DNA of 10,221 bases from a bacterium (GTDB lineage: Bacteria > Patescibacteriota > Minisyncoccia > UBA6257 > GWB1-50-10), in the NCBI GenBank assembly GCA_027310235.1, contig DAIDBF010000042.1:1-10221 (forward strand), given 5' to 3'. The notes below the pieces were generated by a model, which worked only from the letters and a program-made list of their open reading frames with translations, did no database searches and had not been told where the DNA came from. Positions within the stretch are counted from its first letter, which is position 1. Every line of letters starts with the position of its first letter. The position numbers were made by a program, and so were the translations under genes. Shown here piece by piece: positions 1 through 5,285 of the stretch.

Positions 1-125
1 GGGAGATTCAGCTTCCCCGCGGCATTGGCTACCGCTTTCAGTTGTTCCAAATTCGAAACATTGAAATGCCCTATTGCGATTTTTTTCTTTTCCGCTTCCT
101 GTATAACCTGAAGTAAATTTCTCAT
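1..125 (-). CDS. fba: Class II fructose-bisphosphate aldolase, N-terminal fragment
   Basis: Only the first 41 codons lie in the window; the gene continues past the left edge. Class II aldolase is a Zn-dependent cytosolic enzyme that splits fructose 1,6-bisphosphate into glyceraldehyde 3-phosphate and dihydroxyacetone phosphate. The visible residues start MRNLLQVIQEAEKKKIAIGH and continue FNVSNLEQLKAVANAAGKLN. The GHFNVSNLEQLKAV stretch is the characteristic first strand and helix of the class II family; the metal-binding histidines lie further on and cannot be seen. It follows the unrecognised minus-strand gene by only 16 nt, yet that gap holds a TATAAT box 6 nt before the ATG, so it probably has its own promoter. 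Its place beside a sugar kinase and transketolase fits a central-carbon cluster. The assignment rests on a short fragment, but the motif is distinctive. Confidence 0.85.
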   Translation of the reverse strand, partial: MRNLLQVIQEAEKKKIAIGHFNVSNLEQLKAVANAAGKLNL

Positions 126-131
126 ACGTCT

Positions 132-137
132 ATTATA
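132..137 (-). promoter_or_regulatory. -10 box of fba, leaderless type
   Basis: On the minus strand TATAAT runs from 137 down to 132, followed by six bases (AGACGT) and then the ATG at 125. A start point about 7 nt after the box would fall on the A of the ATG, giving an mRNA without a leader. No convincing -35 hexamer or Shine-Dalgarno sequence is visible. The same spacing recurs before tktN, tktC and rpiB. Confidence 0.55.
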
Positions 138-141
138 ATCC

Positions 142-1398
142 TTAAATCTCGAAATACCCTTGGAGCAGATATTCTTTCGCGAATTTCTCAAGTTCTTCGT
201 AGGAAAAATGTGCCGCGAAGACCTCATTCCACATTGCTTCTTCATGATGGTACAGATATTTGATCATGTCCTTCTCTTTCACCAAGCTCATTACGGTATC
301 TACGATATTGAAGCTGACCAAAGTGTTGTTCCCCAGCTCATCCTTGAAATAATCCCCCACCCAGTCGAGGTCACTCCAGAATGAGAGATCTACCCCCTTA
401 TGATTCAGCGTCTCACCCAATCTCAATAGATCTTCTCCCGCCTTTTTCCAGTGAATCGCCTCTGGATTCACGTGCGGCACAAAAAGTCGCCAGTCGTTCT
501 CGTCATCTTTCGCGAGATACCGCTGTACTACGAGCCAAAGCGTCTTGTGATTCTCCGGAAAGTGCCGATCAGGCACGTCGCCGCGAAGCAGCGAAACCAG
601 ATTCGCCGCAAACGTCTCGGGAAACTCGGCGATTTTCAAAAACACGTCGGAATAAAAAGGAATTTCGTGGAGATAGTGGAATACCAGACTTATCATTCTT
701 AAAAGTTCTCCCGAAATGCCGAGGTACACCGGTATCACGAACACCACTCCCATTTCTTTCAGGTGACTGATATTATGCCATTTCTTCCTCACGAACGATT
801 CAGCGACCTCGTTCCACCGTTCAGGCAGGACCCGCACGACGATTTCGCGGCGTTCAAAATTCTCCGGCATAAGCGTCTCATATTGTTTGAAGAATACATT
901 GTTCAGCCAATCGCTTCCTTCAACGAAACGAAGCGCGCTCATAACCTCGAACAAGTCTTCGTGCGCAAGCATCTCGTCAACCGAGGAATACCCGAGATAG
1001 CGCATGACGTTTTGGGGCGGCTGGCGCTTCAACAACTCGATTGCTTTCTCTTTTTTCAAGAAGAACCCGTGGTTCGTTGCGGCAACCGTCTTTACTACTC
1101 CAAGCACTTCGGCGCAATGCCCCGATTTCGCGAGCGAAGGATTCCCGAACACTTCAGAAATGAGATGATTGTCGCTCTCGATCTTTGAGATTAACGCGTC
1201 ATATACCTCCTTTGCCTTCGCATCCTTCGGCACGCCGAGCCGCAGGAGTCGATCATCGACAAGCGCGGTATTCTTCTTGATTATCTCATCCAACACATTC
1301 TCTTTCCTCGTTACTTCGGAAAGATGCGATTGGATTTTCAAGAGAGAGTGCTTGTCGGCCCTCAATATCTGGGCTATTTTTTCTGCGGCGTCCGTCAT
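142..1398 (-). CDS. Unrecognised ~419-residue protein of the carbon-metabolism cluster
   Basis: I do not recognise the family. The product is predicted cytosolic: it has no signal peptide and no clear membrane segment. It is rich in charged helical sequence, aromatic and Trp-rich in the second half (for example FWSDLDWVGDYF). The first ~70 residues look helical and possibly coiled-coil (KHSLLKIQSHLSEVTRKENV). There is no nucleotide-binding loop and no obvious catalytic motif. The ATG at 1398 is chosen because it makes an ATGA overlap with the pfkB stop; a GTG at 1434 would add 12 residues and overlap by 40 nt. Neither start has a good Shine-Dalgarno sequence. The overlap implies translational coupling to the sugar kinase, and fba follows after 16 nt. 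Context suggests a role tied to sugar phosphate metabolism, but that is inference only. Confidence 0.75.
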   Translation of the reverse strand: MTDAAEKIAQILRADKHSLLKIQSHLSEVTRKENVLDEIIKKNTALVDDRLLRLGVPKDAKAKEVYDALISKIESDNHLISEVFGNPSLAKSGHCAEVLGVVKTVAATNHGFFLKKEKAIELLKRQPPQNVMRYLGYSSVDEMLAHEDLFEVMSALRFVEGSDWLNNVFFKQYETLMPENFERREIVVRVLPERWNEVAESFVRKKWHNISHLKEMGVVFVIPVYLGISGELLRMISLVFHYLHEIPFYSDVFLKIAEFPETFAANLVSLLRGDVPDRHFPENHKTLWLVVQRYLAKDDENDWRLFVPHVNPEAIHWKKAGEDLLRLGETLNHKGVDLSFWSDLDWVGDYFKDELGNNTLVSFNIVDTVMSLVKEKDMIKYLYHHEEAMWNEVFAAHFSYEELEKFAKEYLLQGYFEI

Positions 1399-2423
1399 AT
1401 CACTTGTGTCGTTTGTATCTCCAAATTTCTCCACCTTGGAGAAGCCACGAACTCCTTCCTCCTGAGAATCCCCTCTGTCGCCCCGACGCGCTCCACGACC
1501 GAAGTTGCATTCGCGGTCGCGAAACGAATTGCATTTATAATCTGCGATGGAGAAGCGGCATGAATGTTTTTTCCGGCTATTCCCGAACGGAGAAGTCCCG
1601 CAACGAATCCGGAACCGAATGCGTCTCCCGCCCCCGTTCTATCAATCAGTTTTTTTTCTCTGAAGATGCCGGCGCGAAATACGTGCTTCCCATCGGAAAC
1701 CGTTACTCCTTTATCTCCGTTCGTAACCGCAAGGATACCCGGCGTAAGCTTCTCGAGTTTCCGAAACACCTCGCGTTCGCGCGAAAAGGGAATTCCGGTC
1801 AAGAGCGCCGCCTCTTCCTCATTCAAGACGAGGAAAGAAATATCTTTTAATGCGCGGAGTATCCCTCCTCGACTATGACGAAGATGATATCCGCTCGGAT
1901 TGAAGGCCAATGCAGCTCCGTGCCGCCTCGCATGATTTACAATTGTGTCGAACATCGTGTAAGAATCGCCAGAGAGCGAGACGTACCACCATGTTGCCTT
2001 CAATCGCTTAAATTCGATATCATTCCGACCGAAGAGATTCGAGGCACCATGATATCCGAGAATGGTCCGTTCCCCATTTTTTGAAAGCAGTACCGAGTAA
2101 GCGGTTCCGAGCCGGGACGTTTCTCTCACCATCTTCGTATTCACTTGTTCTTCGTCGAGACGCCTCCGGATTTCACGCCCTCCGGGATCGTTGCCGATCT
2201 TTCCGATACACGCAGTTTTGAAACCGGAACGGGCGAACGTCACCGACGCATTCGCGGAGTTCCCCCCGAGAGTGAAGAACACCTTATCCACTTCGAGTTT
2301 TTCCCCAAGCGGCAAAAGAAAACCTTTCTTTGAGGGCGTATTCTTCCAGGGAATCGTTTGAAATGCCGGAACATCAAAAAACGCATCCCGCGTAATAGAA
2401 CCTATGGTAACGACGTCAAACAT
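1395..2423 (-). CDS. PfkB/ribokinase-family sugar kinase
   Basis: An ATP-dependent cytosolic kinase of the ribokinase (PfkB) superfamily. Numbering is from the upstream ATG at 2429, which gives 344 residues. The N-terminal PfkB signature TLGGNSANASVTFARSGF spans about residues 53-70. The anion-hole and catalytic motif DRTGAGDAF spans 263-271, with Asp269 as catalytic base. LVLNEEEAALLTG (200-212) is the typical substrate/ATP-lid region, and AVTNGDKGV lies at 234-242. Length is slightly above the ~300-320 usual for the family. I prefer the ATG at 2423 (MFDVVTIG) because a TACAAT box ends 8 nt before it; the ATG at 2429 is only 2 nt from that box. Substrate cannot be read from sequence: ribokinase, fructokinase, adenosine kinase or 6-phosphofructokinase activity are all possible. 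Lying between transketolase and aldolase genes, it could feed or drive glycolysis. Confidence 0.88.
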   Translation of the reverse strand: MFDVVTIGSITRDAFFDVPAFQTIPWKNTPSKKGFLLPLGEKLEVDKVFFTLGGNSANASVTFARSGFKTACIGKIGNDPGGREIRRRLDEEQVNTKMVRETSRLGTAYSVLLSKNGERTILGYHGASNLFGRNDIEFKRLKATWWYVSLSGDSYTMFDTIVNHARRHGAALAFNPSGYHLRHSRGGILRALKDISFLVLNEEEAALLTGIPFSREREVFRKLEKLTPGILAVTNGDKGVTVSDGKHVFRAGIFREKKLIDRTGAGDAFGSGFVAGLLRSGIAGKNIHAASPSQIINAIRFATANATSVVERVGATEGILRRKEFVASPRWRNLEIQTTQVI

Positions 2424-2431
2424 GTACATTA

Positions 2432-2460
2432 ATTGTAACTATCAATCCACCCTTCCGCAA
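2432..2460 (-). promoter_or_regulatory. Putative promoter of the pfkB-family gene
   Basis: Minus-strand TACAAT (2437-2432) lies 17 nt after TTGCGG (2460-2455), which matches the first three bases of the -35 consensus. The predicted start point is within a few bases of the ATG at 2423, and there is no Shine-Dalgarno sequence. This supports the shorter start of the kinase. Confidence 0.4.
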
Positions 2461-2465
2461 TGCTA

Positions 2466-2670
2466 AGAGTAGGATTTATCTTCCTCTCAAGGAAGCATAG
2501 CAGAGCGAGAGGATATCGTTCCGAACGACGACGAACGCAATAGAAATTGAAGGTGTCTGAGCCCTGAAGGGGCGAGTTCCTTCAATTCCGTTCATTGCGA
2601 AGGAGACGTGAGGAAAACGATATACGAGCGGAGCTTTCTGCTGACGAGAGAGGAAGATAAATCCTACTTT
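2466..2670. repeat. Long nested imperfect palindrome between tktC and the sugar kinase
   Basis: The gap of about 230 nt between the tktC stop and the kinase start is almost filled by one palindrome. Outer arms at 2468-2488 and 2648-2668 are perfect inverted repeats of 21 bp. Inside are shorter paired blocks: ATATCGTT near 2513 with its partner near 2615, CGCAAT near 2535 with ATTGCG near 2594, and AATTGAAGG (2545-2553) with CCTTCAATT (2579-2587). The central loop contains GGGGCGAG. The right arm covers the stop codon of tktC. There is no T-run after it on the minus strand, so it is not a standard intrinsic terminator. It has no ORF that looks like a gene. A structured RNA, an mRNA-end stabiliser or a decayed small mobile element are all possible. 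Confidence 0.75.
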
Positions 2671-3650
2671 CTCATAATCACTTTTTTCACTGCTCCCTTT
2701 ATATCTTTTACTCCCATGCCGTATTTCTCGATAAGCTCGTCGGGTTTCCCCGATTCACCGAACGTGTCATGGAGTCCCGTAAACTCAATCGGTGTCGGGC
2801 GTTTCCTTGCAAAAAGTTCCGCGACAGCGCTCCCCAATCCGCCCATGATCTGGTGCTCCTCAACAGTAACTACCGCGCCCGTCAGTTCCGCCATTTCAAG
2901 AAGCGTCTGTTCATCGAGCGGCTTTATCGAGTGGCTATTGACTACAATCGTCCCTATTCTTTCTTTTTCGAGTTCTTCGGCGGCGCGGAGCGCCTGATAA
3001 AGAAGGATGCCGCATGTGATGATCGCAACGCGCGGTTTCCGCGATCTCCAAAAAATCTGAGCTTTTCCGGGGACGAAGGGTGTTGCTTCGGTCGTAATGA
3101 CCGGCGTTTTTTCTCTTCCGAACCTGAGGTACACCGGTCCCCAGAGTTTCACGGCGGCGATTGTCGCCTTTTTCGCCTCGATCCAGTCGCATGGGACGAA
3201 TACTTTCATATTCGGCATCGCACGCATAATTGCGACATCCTCGGTTGCCTGGTGCGTTGCGCCATCCGGTCCCACGGAGATTCCCGCATGATGACCCGCG
3301 ATCTTCACATTCGAATCGTTATACGCGATCGTAGTCCTGATCTGCTCATAATTCCTTCCCGGAGAAAACGTCGCGTACGAAGCAATGAAGGGTATCTTTC
3401 CCGAAACGCCGAGCCCCGCCGCGATCGTCGCCATATTCTGCTCGGCGACACCGACTTCAAAAAATCGCTCTGGAAATTCCTTCGCGAATGCTTCCATTCT
3501 CGTCGATTCCGTAAGGTCGGCACAAAGTCCGACTACGCCCTCATGTTCCCGCGCGGCGAGTATCAGCCCCTCGCCGAACCCGTTCCGCGAGGGCTTCATT
3601 TCCACATCTTCTTCAAAAAGCTTGGGGTTGAGTTTTAGTTTTTCATTCAT
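2664..3650 (-). CDS. tktB: Transketolase, C-terminal (pyrimidine-binding) subunit
   Basis: The second half of a split transketolase, a thiamine-diphosphate enzyme that transfers two-carbon ketol units in the non-oxidative pentose phosphate pathway. It must pair with the N-subunit encoded just upstream. Numbered from the ATG at 3653 (329 residues): the Pyr domain covers about 20-185 and includes FFEVGVAEQNM (64-74). Glu71 there aligns with the glutamate that activates the cofactor pyrimidine ring. HHAGISVGPDGATHQ follows at 121-135. The transketolase C-terminal domain covers about 200-329. The gene starts with two tandem ATGs. I prefer the second (3650) because a TATAAA box lies exactly 6 nt before it, as in neighbouring genes. 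DXP synthase and 2-oxoacid dehydrogenase beta subunits share this fold, but the adjacent N-subunit favours transketolase. Confidence 0.9.
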   Translation of the reverse strand: MNEKLKLNPKLFEEDVEMKPSRNGFGEGLILAAREHEGVVGLCADLTESTRMEAFAKEFPERFFEVGVAEQNMATIAAGLGVSGKIPFIASYATFSPGRNYEQIRTTIAYNDSNVKIAGHHAGISVGPDGATHQATEDVAIMRAMPNMKVFVPCDWIEAKKATIAAVKLWGPVYLRFGREKTPVITTEATPFVPGKAQIFWRSRKPRVAIITCGILLYQALRAAEELEKERIGTIVVNSHSIKPLDEQTLLEMAELTGAVVTVEEHQIMGGLGSAVAELFARKRPTPIEFTGLHDTFGESGKPDELIEKYGMGVKDIKGAVKKVIMRK

Positions 3651-3656
3651 CATATT

Positions 3657-3684
3657 TTTATAATCTGAATTTTTTCCGAATGAA
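3657..3684 (-). promoter_or_regulatory. Putative promoter of the transketolase C-subunit gene
   Basis: Minus-strand TATAAA at 3662-3657 is followed by 6 nt and then the second of two tandem ATGs (3650). A weak -35 candidate, TTCATT, lies at 3684-3679 with 16 nt spacing. The -35 falls in an outer arm of the neighbouring palindrome. It implies that the C-subunit can be transcribed separately from the N-subunit. Confidence 0.4.
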
Positions 3685-3827
3685 TATTACTGAAGGGTGC
3701 TTTAAAATTCACTTGTGCGCCGCGTCGCCGAGACAGGACCCCCGCCGTAAGGCGAGTCGGGTGGCGAGGAGCGAGCGAACAAGTTGAATTTTAGCACCCG
3801 AAAGTTTATGAAAGAGGGAAATATTCA
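3681..3827. repeat. Long nested palindrome separating the two transketolase subunit genes
   Basis: The 182-nt gap between tktN and tktC is filled by a nested inverted repeat. Main arms at 3695-3720 and 3775-3799 pair almost completely, with two small indels and a mismatch: GGGTGCT with AGCACCC, then an AAAATTC block with GAATTTT, then ACTTGT with ACAAGT. Outer arms TGAATATT (3681-3688) and AATATTCA (3820-3827) extend it. The centre is GC-rich with a short CGCC-GTAA-GGCG hairpin, and GGCGAG occurs twice. Weaker complementarity continues to both gene ends. Its arms have no similarity to those of the palindromes in the other gaps. There is no T-run, so it is not an ordinary terminator. Confidence 0.75.
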
Positions 3828-3835
3828 GATTCATA

Positions 3836-4696
3836 TTATTCGTGTTCGCTCCGTATCCTCCCTCCAAGCGACCTTAGTTCTTTCATGGCTTCTTTCGCTT
3901 CTTCTTTATTCGGCGGTTTCCCGTGCCAGCGATAGTCGCGCTCCATGAAACTCACTCCCTTCCCGGGAATGGTGTGCGCAATAATCACAGTCGGCTTCTC
4001 GAAAATGACTTCTGCCTCGCTTACGGCGGAGACGAACGCTTCCATGTCGTGCCCGTTGATTTCAAGCACGTGCCAGTTGAACGATTCATATTTTTCCTTC
4101 AAGGGTTCGAGCGGCATGATGCTTTCGGTATTCCCGTCAATCTGAATATTATTGCGATCGATGACAACCGTAAGATTGCTCAATTTGTTTTTTCCGGCGA
4201 ACATGATCGCCTCCCACGTATTTCCCTCCTGATGCTCGCCGTCGGACGTGAGGCAGTAGGTGCGGAATTTTTTCTTATCGAGTCTCGCGGAAAGCGCAAT
4301 CCCCGCCGCCTGTGAAAGTCCCGATCCCAGGGGACCCGATGTTGTTTCGAGTCCGGGGAGCGCGGTACGATGCGGGTGTCCCTGGAGACGGGAGTTGATT
4401 CTCCGGAGCGTTTTCAATTCTTCAAGAGGAAAATAGCCCGCGCGCGCCATCACTGCATAGAGCACGGGACAGATATGCCCGTTCGAAAGCACGAGGCGAT
4501 CGCGATCGGGCCACGCAGGGAATTTCGGATCGTGGCGAAGCGCGTGAAAGTACAAGACAGTAAAGATGTCCGCCATGCCCAAGGGCCCCGCGGAGTGGCC
4601 GGAACCCGCTTCGAGAAGCATCTCAATCACATCCTCGCGAACCTTATTCGCAAGTTCTTCAAGATATTTCAACCTTCCCTCATGCAACGGAGTCAT
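3836..4696 (-). CDS. tktA: Transketolase, N-terminal (TPP/Mg-binding) subunit
   Basis: The first half of a split transketolase, 286 residues, carrying the diphosphate-binding (PP) domain. Visible motifs in order: GSGHSAGPLG (31-40), SNGH (71-74), GHPHR (106-110), TTSGPLGSGLSQAAGIA (118-134), and the thiamine-diphosphate/Mg motif SDGEHQEG (151-158) ending in IDRNN (179-183). HTIPGKGVSFME follows at 241-252. The usual GDG of the cofactor motif reads SDG, while the acidic and Asn metal ligands are kept. The split architecture is common in archaea, clostridia and CPR bacteria. The start is set by the ATG at 4696, with a TATAAT box 7 nt upstream and no room for a Shine-Dalgarno sequence. It is divergent from the pyrG unit. 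The C-subunit gene follows after a palindrome-filled gap. Confidence 0.92.
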   Translation of the reverse strand: MTPLHEGRLKYLEELANKVREDVIEMLLEAGSGHSAGPLGMADIFTVLYFHALRHDPKFPAWPDRDRLVLSNGHICPVLYAVMARAGYFPLEELKTLRRINSRLQGHPHRTALPGLETTSGPLGSGLSQAAGIALSARLDKKKFRTYCLTSDGEHQEGNTWEAIMFAGKNKLSNLTVVIDRNNIQIDGNTESIMPLEPLKEKYESFNWHVLEINGHDMEAFVSAVSEAEVIFEKPTVIIAHTIPGKGVSFMERDYRWHGKPPNKEEAKEAMKELRSLGGRIRSEHE

Positions 4697-4703
4697 CGCA
4701 TCA

Positions 4704-4731
4704 ATTATACCTCATCAACAATAACCCACAA
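4704..4731 (-). promoter_or_regulatory. Promoter of the transketolase N-subunit gene, leaderless type
   Basis: Minus-strand TATAAT at 4709-4704 is followed by TGATGCG and the ATG at 4696. TTGTGG at 4731-4726 gives a partial -35 (TTG) at 16 nt spacing. A start point at the usual distance falls on or next to the A of the ATG, so the transcript would lack a leader. Confidence 0.55.
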
Positions 4732-4735
4732 CAGA

Positions 4736-4911
4736 GAGGGGGCCTTTGATATTCATCCTCTTGGGTTCCTTGCGCGGGGCGGCCGCAACTCTCGGAGGCG
4801 AGCAAGCTTGGCCCCGCTGAGAAGTGGGTTACGAGCCGAGAGTGTAGGGTGCGCGTTGCCGCTGGAGCAACGCGACATCCGGTGCGGGAACACTACGCAA
4901 GGAACCCCCTC
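4736..4911. repeat. Complex GC-rich palindromic region between divergent promoters
   Basis: The divergent tktN/pyrG spacer holds several paired blocks. GAGGGGG (4736-4742) pairs with CCCCCTC (4905-4911). GGGTTCCTTGCG (4763-4774) pairs perfectly with CGCAAGGAACCC (4896-4907). ACTCTCGG (4788-4795) pairs with CCGAGAGT (4836-4843). CGCGTTGC (4852-4859) pairs with GCAACGCG (4867-4874) around a 7-nt loop. Some pairings compete, so alternative folds exist. The structure lies between the -35 regions of the two promoters. No believable ORF is present. Confidence 0.65.
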
Positions 4912-4921
4912 CCTTATCCAC

Positions 4922-4957
4922 AGTGTAAAAGAAGAGCGCGCGGGTATAATGATGAAG
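4922..4957 (+). promoter_or_regulatory. Promoter of the GIY-YIG/pyrG unit
   Basis: TATAAT at 4945-4950 is a perfect -10 box. The -35 is weak: AGTGTA at 4922-4927 with 17 nt spacing, or GTGTAA one base further on. The expected start point, 6-7 nt after the box, falls on the GGGC that begins at 4957. Unlike the leaderless minus-strand genes, this transcript has a leader of about 40 nt. Confidence 0.65.
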
Positions 4958-4988
4958 GGCACCCCTCAAAAGTCGGGGTTTTATTTTT
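4957..4988 (+). terminator. Candidate CTP-responsive attenuator in the pyrG leader
   Basis: Right at the predicted start point the sequence reads GGGC, followed at once by an intrinsic terminator. ACCCC (4961-4965) pairs with GGGGT (4975-4979) around a 9-nt loop, and T4-A-T5 (4979-4988) follows. In Bacillus subtilis pyrG (known biology), transcripts begin with GGGC. When CTP is low, polymerase stutters and adds extra G residues, and the poly-G tail pairs with the pyrimidine-rich 5' strand of the terminator and disrupts it. All the elements are here in the right order, including a CCCCTC strand able to pair with poly-G, and pyrG lies downstream. The mechanism in this organism is inference; the hairpin and T-run are plainly visible. 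Confidence 0.7.
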
Positions 4989-4997
4989 AAAGAAGGG

Positions 4998-5285
4998 ATG
5001 AATCCCGTTAGAGATTTCAACCTTATGTTCTATACATATGTCATTGAAAGCAAGAAGAATGGAAGATGGTACACCGGCAGCACCAATGATTTACGGAAAC
5101 GCTTTAATCAGCATAATATCGGGAAGTCCACTTGGACCAAACAGGGAACGCCATGGAAATTGGTTTATTATGAAGCATGTCTTAATGAGAGCGACGCAAG
5201 GTCGAGAGAAAAATATCTCAAATCAGGAATGGGGAAACGTTATCTTAAGAATAGATTAAAGCGTTTCCTATCTCTAACGGGATGA
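4998..5285 (+). CDS. Small GIY-YIG domain endonuclease (cassette-borne)
   Basis: A 95-residue single-domain GIY-YIG protein of the UvrC/URI-like type. YTYVIESKKNGRWYTGSTND (12-31) gives the two tyrosine motifs (the YxY and YTG variants of GIY and YIG). Arg33 or Arg35 follows, then YYEA (57-60). SREKYLKSGMGK (69-80) carries Glu71, the likely metal-binding glutamate. It should be a metal-dependent DNA nickase or nuclease; its target is unknown. The first ~9 residues (MNPVRDFNL) and last ~5 (LSLTG) are encoded largely by the terminal inverted repeats. An inner ATG at 5025 (MFYTYV) is an alternative start closer to the conserved domain. AAGAAGGG abuts the ATG at 4998. The stop overlaps the pyrG start as ATGA, so the two are probably translated together. 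Confidence 0.85.
   Translation: MNPVRDFNLMFYTYVIESKKNGRWYTGSTNDLRKRFNQHNIGKSTWTKQGTPWKLVYYEACLNESDARSREKYLKSGMGKRYLKNRLKRFLSLTG
5002..5283 (+). mobile_element. Putative GIY-YIG cassette with terminal inverted repeats, inserted at the pyrG start
   Basis: Perfect 14-bp inverted repeats bound the GIY-YIG ORF: ATCCCGTTAGAGAT at 5002-5015 and ATCTCTAACGGGAT at 5270-5283. An 8-bp direct repeat, GGGATGAA, occurs at 4995-5002 and 5279-5286, overlapping the inverted-repeat tips. It could be a target duplication, though the exact boundary is ambiguous because the tips share GGGAT. The left copy supplies the ATG of the GIY-YIG ORF; the right copy supplies its TGA and the ATG of pyrG. Removing one copy plus the cassette would join the leader AAAGAAGGG directly to ATGAAGTAC of pyrG. 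No transposase is encoded, so movement would depend on the GIY-YIG nuclease or on another enzyme. Confidence 0.65.

Noticed and set aside
721..3138. GAGGTACACCGGT occurs at 721-733 and again at 3126-3138.
   Set aside because: Both lie inside coding sequence and encode similar PVYL peptides in unrelated proteins; 13 bp shared with no flanking similarity is most simply chance.
2769..3638. Long plus-strand open frame opposite the transketolase C-subunit gene.
   Set aside because: Arg- and Cys-rich translation with no domain, lying wholly antisense to a well-supported gene; a shadow frame.
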